From Haplomitrium mnioides (taxonomy: Eukaryota; Marchantiophyta; Haplomitriopsida; Calobryales): 21,822 nt of DNA. Under the pieces are notes generated by a model. It searched no databases, was not told the origin of the DNA, and saw only the letters and a list, made by a program, of their open reading frames with translations. Location: the NCBI GenBank assembly GCA_049999725.1, contig JBNGIS010033967.1, positions 1 through 21,822 of the forward strand. The letters are read 5' to 3'. This document shows positions 1 through 10,215 of this stretch, in pieces. The translations under genes were made by a program, and so were the position numbers. Positions within the stretch are counted from its first letter, which is position 1. Every line of letters starts with the position of its first letter.

Positions 1-1460
1 AAAATATGTATTTTTTGTTAATAAAAAACAAATTTTTTTTCGAAAAGAAGATTTTTGTTTTAAATTTGATGTTTTTGAATGTCAAGTGAAACAGGTAGCG
101 GTTCTGTTGTATGTGAATACATATGAGAAAGTAGATATATTTTTACAAAGTCAATAAGTGCATAGAAGCAACATAATAGGAGTTTAGAATAATTAACACA
201 ATTAGTTTAGAACTATGATAGGAGTGCTTGATATTGGCTCCATACCCGCCAGAAATGACCTGCCATAATGATGGAGAGACAACTGTTATTATGTTGATTA
301 TGTGTAATACTTTTTGGACCCTCTTTAAGGTTAGTAACTGTTTTGTTTAAGTTGTTTTGTGATCCTAATCTTATTAGGACCACCGGAGCTATAATTTTTC
401 AGAACTGTTTGCTTGCTGTAGACGATCTTGGAGAATTGACCATGTTGTTGATGGGCGTCAGTACTTGGAACTGAGGAGCCTCTCAGAACCCAGCAGAACC
501 CAGCAGAACCAGCAGAACCGTGACTGTTGACGAACAAATAACCTGCTGTGATTGCACTGTTCAGACAGATATCGCATTTGCAGATTCTGCCCTTTGGAGT
601 GCAAAGTTGTACAAGAACATGCTTTTGCCTGTCGGTTTACTCTGACACTTCCAGCATACATGTAAGCATGTAGAGCGCGAATCCAGGATTCACCATCACA
701 TCAACACAAAATCAGCTGAGATCATGAATGCCAATGATCATACCTTTAAAGCACTTTTCAGTCCTCTCGATTGTAGACCTTTGTTATAAATTTTCGTAAT
801 CTACAACAAATTGTTCATCTTTTCTGGTTCGAAGCAATCAAAGGGGTTCACCACTGTGCCACGCGATCCTCATCACTGTCAGCCTTTTTTGTTTTTCTTT
901 TCTGTTGTCACGGAATCCATGCGTACCAATAAATTGTATTAGTACGTCGTGTGCAACCCCTCACCTGTTTCTCATCAAATCGAAATTAAATGGTTTTTTT
1001 TTTATCTTCCTCCTAATTAATCTTTGCTGCGGGCTTGAAGCAGTCATGGTAAGTGCTGAAACAGGAACCACCCGATTCTCATCACTGTCAGCTTTTTCGT
1101 TCCCCGGTTTCAAAGCATTGCATTCGACGTACAAAATTCATTACTGTTCGACCCCAGTCTCATGGATTTACTCTTCTGTTTCAACGACTGATTGGGTTTC
1201 AGACTTTGTCGATCTTTTTCGCAATAGGCATGTCAGATTGATCTCTGATGGCAAAGAACAATCGGATCTGAAGAAGAAATGTGACTGTGAGGATGTTAGC
1301 AACTACTTCCGATGGATTTGCAACTCGAGAAACTCAGCTGGGGTGTATTACAACTTTCCTATGGGTCCACCACTCGCTGCAACTGGCGGAACGAACTCGT
1401 TTCGATCAATTATGACGATGTACAGTTGTGGTTTTTTGCGTGAGGCGACCCATTTCCATC
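1..1460. other. AT-rich intergenic region upstream of the acyltransferase gene
   Basis: No gene could be recognised here on either strand. The stretch is AT-rich and holds one short 10-bp tandem repeat (481-519, listed separately). A plus-strand open frame at 905-1468 is open only from a TTG codon, has no recognisable domain, and ends just where a TATA-like box for the next gene begins. It is therefore more likely promoter-proximal DNA than a gene. Regulatory elements of the downstream gene may lie in the last few hundred bases, but none is strong enough to name apart from the TATA-like box. Confidence 0.6.
481..519. repeat. 10-bp tandem repeat, about 3.9 copies
   Basis: Units of the form CAGCAGAACC follow head to tail; the first unit is diverged (TCTCAGAACC) and the last is one base short. 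It is a small minisatellite in non-coding DNA. Open frames reading through it on the minus strand give low-complexity Ser-Ala-Gly and are not credible genes. Confidence 0.8.
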
Positions 1461-1462
1461 GG

Positions 1463-1472
1463 CTTTAAAAGC
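1463..1472 (+). promoter_or_regulatory. TATA-like box of the acyltransferase gene
   Basis: CTTTAAAAGC lies about 135 bp before the ATG at 1600. A plant transcription start would be expected about 30 bp downstream, near 1495-1500, giving a leader of roughly 100 nt. No ATG occurs between that point and 1600, so the chosen start would be the first AUG of the transcript. Position and sequence support this; no transcript evidence is available. Confidence 0.5.
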
Positions 1473-1599
1473 AGGGCTGGGCAGCCGTGCAACAGCATTC
1501 ATTCTTCCCACTCCGTTCTGAAAAAGAGAGTCAAGGAGTCAAAGTGCGTACTGCTGAACTCAGTTGCCAAATTGCAAGAAAGGAGGAATCCATCCGATC

Positions 1600-3090
1600 A
1601 TGCCTTGCGTACCACATGTCCATGTGGGGGGCTTTCTGCCCATAAGCCTAGGTGGCTTCGATCTCATACCGACCGCCAAGTGCACAATTGTGCCTGAGAT
1701 TAGAACCAAGGATCAGTGGATGTTTCTCAGCAATCTGGATCGTGTTTGTACCCCGACTTTCTGCAGTGCTCTCTTCTGGTACGTCAATGTGCTGAGCCCG
1801 CAACGACGATACAACGATGTCGTGAACGATTTGAAGAAATCGCTGGCTAGAGTTCTAGTGGATTTTTATCCTCTCGCTGGACAGCTAGAATTCTACGACA
1901 GAGTGGAGTCTTTAGCGGCCGTAGAACTCCATTGCAATGACGCTGGAGCAGTGTTGGTGGAAGCGTCTGTGAATGCAAACGCTTCTGCATTTGACCAGCT
2001 GCCACCAGGATGCCGATCACTCTCTGGACTGGACATTGCGCAGGTTGGCTCGGGACACATCTACCTGCCCGATAAGCTGCGACCAATGCCCGTTCTCATC
2101 ATTCAACTCACTCGCTTCAACTGCGGCAGTTTGGCCATTTGTGTCACTTGGCATCATAGCGTGGCCGACGGATACTCAGGCATGCACTTCATCAAGTCCT
2201 GGACAGAAGTATCCAAACGGACTCCAATTTCTCTCATGCCCATTCACAATCGTACCCAATTATTAAGACCCCGCAATCCTCCCAATGCCTCACTGGTTTC
2301 TTCACGCATCAATAGAACCAAAGCCTCCAACGACTTGATTACGCCCGACAGGGTGGTGAAGAGGGGAACAACGACGAGAAAAGTCAGCTCCGAATCGCCA
2401 GTGATGAAATCGTTCTACCTGGCTAACAATGCGGTTGTGCAAGAGCAAAGAATGTGGGGTCTGAGAGGGAAAAAGGACGTAGCCTTCAGTCGTGTGGAAT
2501 CTGTTGCAGCCCAGTTGTGGCAATGCATGACCAGAGCCAGAATCGCCAAGAGGGCTACGTTGGAGGACCTTCAAGTCACGACCACCAGGTTCTTCATGTA
2601 CGTGGAGGGGAGGAGAAAACTGCAGCTTCCGGAGGGATTTTTTGGCAACGTTGTTTGCAGCGCTTGTGCTTCCAGCACCGAGTATGACATACTGAATAAC
2701 TCTCCCTCGTACGCGGCTGATCTTCTAAGGAATGCCATTAGAGAGATCAATGACGAGTACTTCAGATCCCTCATCGACTGGGTGGAGGTTTTTAAGTCCT
2801 CGTTAAACGATGTCGAGCAGCAATCTTCCATGGGGCGGGATGTTGTAGCTACATCCTGGACACGGATGCCCGTGTACGAGATAGATTTTGGGTGGGGGCA
2901 ACCTACTTTGGCAATGAGGAACTCGGAGCCCAGATATTACATCGATGGGATTGCCTTGATGCCCAGTGATGACGGCATGGTCGCTCTCGTCAACCTCCAT
3001 GCTGATCGCATGAGAAGATTTGAAAAAGACCCTGTCATCCTCAGCGTAACGAATTCCATGCACGTGCCACACTTCTCTTGGGCAACATGA
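1600..3090 (+). CDS. BAHD-family acyltransferase, hydroxycinnamoyltransferase-like (intronless)
   Basis: 496-residue protein of the plant BAHD family, cytosolic enzymes that move an acyl group from acyl-CoA to an alcohol or amine. What is seen: an LSNLD segment near the N-terminus (about residues 43-47), the FYPLAGQL block, the catalytic HXXXD motif as HHSVADG (catalytic His186, Asp190), a GFFGNVV block typical of the C-terminal half, and the structural DFGWG motif at 429-433. The Arg in TSWTRMP (Arg422) sits where hydroxycinnamoyl-CoA:shikimate transferases, as I recall, bind the shikimate carboxylate. This makes HCT-like chemistry plausible, but the acceptor cannot be named. The frame is also open from a TTG at 1564; 1600 is the first ATG and is preferred. 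There is no signal peptide or membrane segment. At 496 residues it is somewhat longer than the usual 430-460, with about 20 extra residues at the N-terminus and a longer linker after HXXXD. The frame is intact without introns, so it is probably functional. It stands alone among transposon remains. Confidence 0.9.
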   Translation: MPCVPHVHVGGFLPISLGGFDLIPTAKCTIVPEIRTKDQWMFLSNLDRVCTPTFCSALFWYVNVLSPQRRYNDVVNDLKKSLARVLVDFYPLAGQLEFYDRVESLAAVELHCNDAGAVLVEASVNANASAFDQLPPGCRSLSGLDIAQVGSGHIYLPDKLRPMPVLIIQLTRFNCGSLAICVTWHHSVADGYSGMHFIKSWTEVSKRTPISLMPIHNRTQLLRPRNPPNASLVSSRINRTKASNDLITPDRVVKRGTTTRKVSSESPVMKSFYLANNAVVQEQRMWGLRGKKDVAFSRVESVAAQLWQCMTRARIAKRATLEDLQVTTTRFFMYVEGRRKLQLPEGFFGNVVCSACASSTEYDILNNSPSYAADLLRNAIREINDEYFRSLIDWVEVFKSSLNDVEQQSSMGRDVVATSWTRMPVYEIDFGWGQPTLAMRNSEPRYYIDGIALMPSDDGMVALVNLHADRMRRFEKDPVILSVTNSMHVPHFSWAT

Positions 3091-4149
3091 ATCACCGAAT
3101 TCGTCATCATTTCAGGTGCTGCAGCATGCACACAGTGTGAATCTCTTGACCAAATCAATCGATCAGTTCATCGATCGGGCTCAAATTCGTACAAGTGAAT
3201 CTGGATCGAGAGAGCTTCAATCAAGCATGATGAAGTTCACGTGTCAGAGTACAAACAAAGGGTAGAATCCATCATAACATGACATGCTACAGATGAAGTA
3301 CAGTTGGGTTGAGTGAGGTGAGATTAGCGTGGTGCAGCTGACTGATGTCAAGACAGGTGCAGTGAGCAGTTAATAGTGTACGTGGCTGGCAGGGTGAGAG
3401 TGGGTCGGTGGATTGCGAATCATTCATTCATGATAGCTGTCAATCTACGAGAGATACATCACCAGCTCCAATAATGTCATCATCAATGACATTCTATAAC
3501 CAGCTTTCTATCAAATCGTGAAGATTGAGAAGAGAGTTGGAATTCACAGCCATTATTACTCTATGAAATTCAAGTGTGTCATTCTCGTCTCGTCGTCACA
3601 CTTGGGTCGGGAACTGGAGTGCGAGTAAACCTCGAGTGAATTTGGTGTACAACTTACTTACTTGCATGTCTGTCTTTCAAATCCTTTGTTTTTTTTTTTT
3701 TGTAAGATCACTATGAAGAGAGGTGAGGTATCAACAGTGATACTAGGATCATGTCAGAATCCAAGATACAATCTTAATCACACAGTTAACCCTGGGTTAG
3801 GTTAACAATCATTAGGTTAAGTACAGAGTGTGAAAGAGTTAGTTAGAACCAACTAAAAGAAGAGAAAGTTAGAGATTGAATTGAGAAGTAATGAATGTTG
3901 TGATAATCATACTTTCATGATACTCTTTCATGATGCTTTCATCTTCACATCCCTCACCATATCAGCACCTAATGCTCTTCTTTCTATTTTTCCCTCCTCC
4001 AAGTTGTTTTCTTGACATATATTAAGAAAAAATTTCTTGCTCCATCTCTTGAGAGTGTAGAATATCAATTGGTGAACATTGCGCTCAATGATGTGTTCAT
4101 TGGTAGAAGAAATCATGTTTGAATGGTACTCATGATCGTTGAGAACGTG
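3091..4149. other. AT-rich intergenic region downstream of the acyltransferase gene
   Basis: No gene is recognised. No clear AATAAA polyadenylation signal was found shortly after the stop codon at 3090. A T-run lies near 3690-3701. An inverted repeat with 7-bp arms (GTTAACC at 3785-3791, GGTTAAC at 3800-3806) stands alone. A 74-codon minus-strand frame at 3928-4152 has no recognisable domain and is not called. Confidence 0.5.
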
Positions 4150-4230
4150 CAATGTGTTTGTAGATCAATGTGTTCGTAGAAGTGCAATGTGTTTGCATAC
4201 CAATATGTTCATAGATGCTCAATGTGTTTG
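4150..4230. repeat. Composite 35-bp tandem repeat built of 16- and 19-bp sub-units
   Basis: The core CAATGTGTTTG (variants CAATGTGTTCG, CAATATGTTCA) begins at 4150, 4166, 4185, 4201 and 4220. The spacing alternates 16, 19, 16, 19, so the true period is 35 bp with two related halves. It lies upstream of the copia gag remnant and may belong to the untranslated leader or LTR of that element. Confidence 0.7.
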
Positions 4231-4559
4231 GTTATTTTGGACGTGATGTAAGCGATGTGTTTGCAATGGCTCTTATGTAAGATGAGGCTTGTGATGTCTT
4301 CATTAATACGGCCAAGCTAGTGTTTTAGATCTGAAGTGATGATGCATGATGTGTAACAAGTCTTTGCGTAATTGTGATTCAAATATAATTGCTTAAGAAT
4401 CTAGGTGGAGTATTCTCTCAAAAATAATGAGTGAATATTCATATTGTTAGTAGTGCATCTCAAGCTTCATACTCATGTGATGGAAGTCAACTATGCAATG
4501 CTCTTAAATTGGTGACTATTTGGATTAAACATAAATTAGAGGTATATATGATGGACATG

Positions 4560-4970
4560 GTTATTGTGAATTAATGGCCTATATGTTATTGGCTAAAAAG
4601 CATCAACAAGTGCTCCTCAAAAATTCTAAAACATGCTTACTTGAAACTTTGCCCTTCAATCAACTCACTAAAACCCAATATTTAGTGTTTGTAAACAAAA
4701 GAGGAATTTCAAGATGAGGAGCTGACCGTGGTGTACAATCTTTCAAAGGAGGAGTATTTCCTAATAGAGGTTGAACTCAAACATTAAGAGGAAGGGGTGA
4801 AGGCCGTGGCAATCAAGGAAGATCATCTTTCATATCAAATAGAGGTGGAAGACCTCAAGTTGGGAACATAGCAACATCCAGCAACAATGATCCTCTTACA
4901 TCAGTCACATATTTCAGATGTGGTACCAAGGGTCATATATAGAAAATGTGTAGGATCCCTGCACATCTAG
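4560..4970 (+). pseudogene. copia gag remnant with damaged CCHC zinc knuckle
   Basis: Nucleocapsid part of gag, which packages the element RNA. The frame carries an LLAKKHQQVLLKN segment, then an Arg/Gly-rich stretch (RGRGEGRGNQGR) typical of plant copia gag, then the zinc knuckle at about 4908-4950, read as YFRCGTKGHI-stop-KMC. The first zinc-binding Cys is Tyr here (TAT where TGT is expected), and a TAG interrupts just after the His. The N-terminal part of gag upstream of 4550 is not recognisable. Confidence 0.75.
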
Positions 4971-5055
4971 TTTCCTTGTACAAGCAAAGTAAGACCATTG
5001 TACAGCTAGCAGCTCGTGGAACATTTCTAGAAAATGAGATACATTAAGTGACTTT

Positions 5056-5382
5056 ATGGAAGATGACATTATGCTACAAGAGACACATTTAGTCAACTAC
5101 AGTTCTGAGATACATCCTCTTGAAGATGATAAAACATATATAGTTGATAGTAGTAGCACTTATACAATACTTAAATGCAGATCATACTTTTCAAAGATTA
5201 CATATGTCGGCAAGAGTACGTCAAGTCGGCAAATGACTACTCTCCTAGGTAGTAATCATATAGAAGAGGGATTTGGACCTACCACAAGGCATTTACTGCA
5301 AGGCACCATCTTAGAAATCATATATGCAAATTTTGCACCTATGGTTACTATAAAATATATATGTAAGAATGGTTTTAACTAG
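5056..5382 (+). pseudogene. copia aspartic protease remnant
   Basis: An uninterrupted stretch of 108 codons containing YIVDSSSTYTIL, which corresponds to the copia protease active site (D-S-G-A/S followed by T/S-x-I/H). The catalytic Asp is kept but the Gly of the DSG triad is Ser. Downstream residues IEEGFG and LLQGT fit the rest of the domain. The protease would cut the gag-pol polyprotein. It is cut off from gag upstream and from integrase downstream by stops. Confidence 0.75.
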
Positions 5383-5574
5383 CTTTAAAGATATATGTAA
5401 GAATGGTTTCGATATGCATACAAGTACACATTACGACTAGGAAGTCTTACACATTCTAGAGAAGTCTTCTAAAGTAATGAAAATAAAGGAAGCACTATTT
5501 TTTATATTCGTTTGGTTTTTATGTGACTCAATTACAAACCTTTCATATCGATGTACAACAACATAACCAATCTA

Positions 5575-6430
5575 TATTATTGCATAATCGATTAGGCTAT
5601 CCTAGAAATGTGATCTCTCAAAAAATGATGCCATTGACTATGTGCATCCCTTCTAAGATACATCCTCAATTTATTAAGAGACCATGCACTACATGTTCTT
5701 AAAGGAAGATGGTCTCCAGCCATCAATATCAAAAACAATTCTCAAAATACCAAAACTTCTAGAAGTAATCCACGTAGATGTATGTGTTTCTATTGACCCA
5801 CCTATTGGACCTTTCCGATTTTTTGTGGTCATATATTTCCTTACTTTGTATGAGAAATCTGGTCTTTTCTATAATTCTGGCATACATTTTGAAATTCAAA
5901 GCTCAATTTTTTGAAAAATCTGATCAGCATTTTGAGAGTAATATCAAAGAGTTTACCTTGAAATCTTTGACAATTTTAGTATGATCGTCGACATTAATAT
6001 TTATTACTCGGTAGCATATGTCCAATTTTAGAATGCCATTGGTAAACGAGTTATATACAACAATCAAATGACTAGAAAACCCCTCCTAATATATACTAAG
6101 TTGCTAGTTTTGACTTTGGGTCATACAGTGCTACATGCTACATCACTACTAAAATGTCGACTATCTTCTTTTAACTCCTTGACTCCTCACCAACTTTCCT
6201 TTGGGACTAATCTCGATGTATTACACCTACACACTTTTAAAAGTCAATTTCTAGTTCCTATCATGGGACCCAAGAAGAGAAAGATAGGACCTCAACAATA
6301 GCTTGAGATATACATAGGATATGATTCCCCATCTATTATATGATTTCTAGAGCCATCCACAACTTTTTTAATTCAAGCTAGAATCATAGACTATGATTTT
6401 ATAAGGATATCTTTCCATCTCTCTTTTAGC
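5575..6430 (+). pseudogene. copia pre-integrase and integrase remnant
   Basis: LHNRLGYPRNVIS at about 5578 matches the gag-pre-integrase zinc domain (LxHxRLGHP), with its second His replaced by Tyr. VIHVDVCVSIDPPIGPFRFF at about 5770 is the start of the catalytic core (first Asp in HVDVCV). From about 6110, LGHTVLHATSLLKCR, then TPHQLSFG and MGPKKRKIGPQQ, then YIGYDSPSII, are the C-terminal integrase blocks of plant copia elements. Several stops break the frame between 5914 and 6068 and again near 6300. Confidence 0.82.
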
Positions 6431-6539
6431 ACCACAATAAAGTGATCTCAACACCCAAAGAAACTGAAATATGTGGCTTCATTTACATTATAGAATGATG
6501 CAAGAACACAAAAATATGATGACAAAGTTCTGAGGTTAT

Positions 6540-6980
6540 TAAAATTGGCTAAGACGGTTGAACAATTGCTAGATTTACGTAATGAGATTGCATACGTGAC
6601 TCGATCACATCTGCATGCTGCAAATATCCTTACACGACTACAGACTTTGACAAAACCAACAATTGATATGCCACTTAGGGTAAAGAGAGGAAGTCATATT
6701 AGCACCAAGAATTCTCACCGCAAGCAAAAAGTTTCAACTTAGAGAATATCTTCCTCTATACAAGTGACAACATCATTCGCGATACTTATACTTCCACCGA
6801 TAAACATTCATTTGGAGATCCTAGACAATGAGGAAATTTCCATTTGCTATATGAAGAATGAAGTTGTTTGGGAAAGGGAGAGTATGCATATGGATTGTAA
6901 TTTTTGCTATATGAATTCTCAAACTATTTATGACATTCCATCTAATCCAAGGATTTTCAAAGAAGCACTGTCTTGACTAG
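6540..6980 (+). pseudogene. copia integrase-RT linker remnant
   Basis: The low-complexity linker between integrase and reverse transcriptase. It keeps a conserved LRNEIAYVTRSHLHAAN-like segment, a basic stretch (VKRGSHISTKNSHRKQK) and, after a frame change, an EEISICYM block. These match the order seen in plant copia polyproteins. The stretch is non-catalytic and useful only for classifying the element. Confidence 0.65.
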
Positions 6981-7029
6981 TTGGAATAGGAAAAAGCTAT
7001 GAATTCCAAATTCAATTTGATAATACAGA

Positions 7030-7790
7030 GGCAAGTGTTTGGACCTATAGTTTCAGCATCATTAAGACCTACCTCATTGATTATTGGTAGATATTTGTCA
7101 GAAAAAATATGCTAAGGGAAATGTTGCAAGATGTAAGACACAACTTGTAGCCAAATCTTGAACACGAACACTTAAGCAAGACTTTAATCTCACATACACC
7201 TATGTTATAGATGCTATCATATATATGTACATAGTAGTTTTTTTCCCTATGACATGAACTCAAGATACATCAGATTGATGTTCTTTCCATACTTTTATAG
7301 GCTATTGGATACCCAGATCTACATAAGAACACCATAAAAACTTATTTCTATGAATATCTTTTCAAATTTAATGAGAGCATATTTCCAAGGGGAAACTTCA
7401 CATCTATACATCTACTTCTACATACAAGAGTACTATGAGGCTATGTGGAGTAAGTACTAAGCATGGACCTATAGTCTCTCAAATGTGTATCAAAGAGTGA
7501 TCATATTGCCCCTCTTATGGATCAATCCATGTATATAACCAAGGATGGACATGTTGTCCAAATAATGAGATCTATATAAGAGCTTAAATAAAGTAGTAGG
7601 ATCTAGTATAATAGATTCTAAGAATGGATGTTAGTTATGGGTTCTCACCATGAAAATATTACTCCATATTTATTCATTAAACATGTAAACAATGAATTTA
7701 TAATTTTTGCTACTTATATTGACGATATTGATTTTTTTTTGTCAACTGTCATTACTCAAGCATATCATTAACATCCATAAAAAACTTTGA
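7030..7790 (+). pseudogene. copia reverse transcriptase remnant
   Basis: From 7097 the frame reads QKKYAKGNVARCKTQLVAKS, matching the copia NGxxxRYKARLVAQGF block. At about 7176 LTYTYVIDAI matches the TYSPVVxxxT region. At about 7255 IRLMFFPYFYRLLDTQIYI matches the MDVVTAYLYGSLDxDIYM block; its first catalytic Asp and most neighbours are altered. YIDD at 7715-7726 is the polymerase YVDD box, with both Asp kept. Many stops and frameshifts leave it non-functional. Confidence 0.8.
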
Positions 7791-7814
7791 ATATGAAGAA
7801 TATTAGCAAGACAA

Positions 7815-8760
7815 ATTAATTTTTAGGTCTTCAGCTTGAGTACCTTGATAATAGCATACTTTTATATCAAAGTTCATAAACCAAAAAAAGTCTTACAACA
7901 ATTTAGCATAGAGACACCTCATCCAATTACTTCTGCTATGGAGATTTGTACGCTGGATAGAGATAAAGACATGTTCAGGAAGAGAACTAAAATTGAACCA
8001 TTACTTGGATCTAAGACACCTTATCTCTTAGTCATTGGTGCTCCTATGTTTCTAGAAAACTAAACTTGTCTTGATATTTCTTTTGTCGTGAACTTTCTTG
8101 CTAGATATAGCTCACAACCTACTATACAACATTAGAATGGTATTAAACTTATCTTTCGATACTTAGAAGACATCATAAACATGGTACTTTATGGCCTTGA
8201 ATATGCTAACAAAATCCTCATTAGTTTTGCTAATGTTGGTTATCTCTTTGATCCAAACAATGCAAAATTACAAACTATATATATATATATATATATATAT
8301 ATTCTTTTAAAGCCCTATAGTCATTTAATGGAAGAGTACTAAATAGACTATGACATGTACCTCTTCTAACCATATTGAGATTAATGCTCTATATGAAGCT
8401 AGTGAGGAGTGTTCTTAGTTATAGAGGATGCTTGATCACATAAATTTGCATTGTCATTTGACTTACCTATCTAACTTGATTGTTTTGTATGAGGATGTTT
8501 TTGCATGTGTTGAACAAGTTTCTATGGGCTTTATCAAAGAAGATCATATCAAGCACATCCCACCCAAGTGTTTTTCTACTCATGAGAAATATAATGACAC
8601 TATTATTGTGCAAGCTATTGTTGAGAAGGACAACATTGTGGACCTCTTTATGAATTCATTGACTTTAGCTCTACACCCGATACATTTCAAAGATATTGGC
8701 CTACACCAACTATCTCAACTTTTAGAGACTTTATTTATTATTATTGCTCATTTTCTCCTC
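7815..8760 (+). pseudogene. copia RT C-terminal part and RNase H remnant
   Basis: LGLQLEYLD at about 7827 matches the LGLQIEH block that follows the YVDD region. HPITSAMEI and LLGSKTPYLLVIGAPMF (7917-8060) match the segment ahead of the NxTRPDI motif, and after a frame change LARYSSQPT can be read. RNase H remains at 8420-8760: a YED box near 8485, and FIKEDHIKHIPPKCFSTHE matching the KxRTKHIxxKxFFTHD segment, then DNIVDLFMNSL matching the tail (xNxADxFTKSL). RNase H removes RNA during reverse transcription. The frame is broken by stops and by a TA microsatellite. Confidence 0.82.
8276..8302. repeat. (TA)n microsatellite, about 13 repeats
   Basis: An uninterrupted TA run inside the RNase H part of the copia remnant, directly after the segment corresponding to YLxDPxxxxSQT. 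It is a later expansion in dead coding sequence. Confidence 0.95.
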
Positions 8761-8937
8761 ATTTTTATATGTTTCTAAAATTCAAAATGGTTGTACTCTT
8801 TATCTCGCAGAAGTATGAGAGGTTTTTAATGAGAAAACACCTTTATCTTGCATACAAAACCTCTATCAATGACAATGATGGAGCTCTCATCCCAACAATC
8901 TCATTGTATAGTTGGTTGTAACATTTTCATCTTATAA

Positions 8938-8957
8938 CCATATGGGAATGTTAGAAT
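8938..8957 (+). other. Possible polypurine tract and 3' LTR start of the copia element
   Basis: ATGGGAA followed by TGTTAGAATA sits about 190 bp after the end of RNase H, where a copia 3' LTR should begin with TG. No matching sequence was found near the 5' end, so the call rests on position and the short TG start alone. Confidence 0.3.
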
Positions 8958-8959
8958 AC

Positions 8960-9980
8960 AAGCTAAATTAAAAACCATCTTGTTTTGTTAAGATCATGTG
9001 AAGATAACTTGACTAAGTGAGAATTCAATACTACAAAAGTTCACTTTCTCCACTAAGATGAGCACATCACCTAGAATGTTGCTATTGTTTCAAGTAACAA
9101 AAGTTCTACTACTTAACTAGGTTGTAAACTTATTACATCATTCACTTTTAATAGCCGATACTTTGAACCAGAAACATGCTACTTAAAACATGAACCTTTT
9201 TTTCTTAAAGGAAAATACGTGGTTTTTGAGCTCAAAAAAGAGAGAAACTGATTTTTTTTTTTTTAAATTAAGAAGTGCGTGAAATTTTGAGCTTTATTTT
9301 TGGCCGTTTTAACAAGGATGATAGAGCAAAAGTCAATAAATAATTTCATTATACAAAATCAAACCATATTTTAAGCTTCTATAAAAATATTGGAAATCTC
9401 GAAATCTATGAAAATTGAAGTTCAGGTCTAAAGAAACTATTTTGAAATATGTTTGGTTGCACAAACTCTAAGTGTGCATACACATGGTGCTCTTTGAAAC
9501 TTATTTTTTGGGAAGAAATTACAAAACATGAGGAAAATGCCCAAGCAAACTAGAAGTCAAGGGAATTAGTTTGCAATCGTAGATACAAAAACCAACAAAA
9601 GGAAATATTGCATGGATTTAGGAGCTCTATTTTCTAGTTCAAGCAAAAAAAAAAGCTTTCATTTGTAGTTGAAAATTGATGCAAGCAAAATTTTGACGTG
9701 GACATATAAAAAAGGTTTCAGTATTTAAAAATATTATATAATTCAGAGAAACATATACACAAAGGAGTCATATTTAGAATCAAAAAGGTAGTGGCTAAGG
9801 AGATTGAATTAAGAGTGCAAATACGAAACACCTCTAAGTTTCTAACTAGATTCTACCAAACAAAGCTTTCAAGCTCTATAAAAGAGTCTTTTACCAGTGT
9901 AGAATCTAAGTTCTAACCAGTAGTCTTTGTGTGTTGAAGCTTGAGGGTTGCATATCAGAAGTAGAATGTGTAGAAGGCTT
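8960..9980. other. AT-rich spacer, no gene recognised
   Basis: A-rich and T-rich DNA with a T-run near 9252-9264 and frequent stops in all frames. The beginning may be copia LTR sequence. Nothing else can be supported. Confidence 0.5.
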
Positions 9981-10215
9981 GGGCTTCGACCCCAAAGTCT
10001 ATACGTGCATAGGAATCCGAACTCACCATCAGAACACTCATCAACAAAGACTATCAAGAATCTAGGTTTTAGGTTCCGCATAAGAGTTTTTGAATGCACG
10101 ACATTTCGACTTGCAAATCAAAGTCTATGCGTACATAGGGTTCAGATTTCTACAACAGAGGATACAGATGACAAACGTTTTATTTTTCGCAACAAACTCT
10201 ATGCATGCTAAAGAT
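9981..10215. repeat. Cluster of 14-bp near-palindromes (CTATRCGTRCATAG family)
   Basis: CTATACGTGCATAG at 9999-10012 and CTATGCGTACATAG at 10125-10138 are imperfect palindromes in similar flanks: TTCGAC upstream, CAAAGT directly before, GG and a TC-containing stretch after. A third, weaker member (CTATGCATGCTAAAG) starts at 10199. Similar sequences recur at 18657-18984 in another element, so this looks like a dispersed repeat. The surrounding DNA codes for nothing recognisable. Confidence 0.55.

Larger units (their letters stand above)
4550..8950 (+). mobile_element. Degenerate Ty1/copia LTR retrotransposon (internal region)
   Basis: Broken reading frames on the plus strand can be followed in the copia order: gag with zinc knuckle, protease, pre-integrase and integrase, linker, reverse transcriptase, RNase H. 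The integrase-before-RT order is diagnostic of copia rather than gypsy. Stops and frameshifts occur throughout, so no polyprotein can be made. A matching LTR pair was not found. The 3' LTR may begin near 8949, and the 5' LTR is either lost or too diverged to see. The element is an old insertion, 1.5 kb downstream of the acyltransferase gene and in the same orientation. Confidence 0.88.

Noticed and set aside
905-1468. 187-codon plus-strand open frame upstream of the acyltransferase
   Set aside because: It opens at TTG rather than ATG, shows no domain, and overlaps the TATA-like box of the real gene. A hydrophobic stretch near residue 30 is not enough to call a secreted protein.
1847-3158. Several open frames on the minus strand and in other plus frames across the acyltransferase gene
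   Set aside because: They are shadows of the GC-balanced coding sequence; only the frame with HXXXD and DFGWG carries family motifs.
3785-3806. Inverted repeat GTTAACC/GGTTAAC
   Set aside because: A single short hairpin in AT-rich DNA with nothing around it; expected by chance at this scale.
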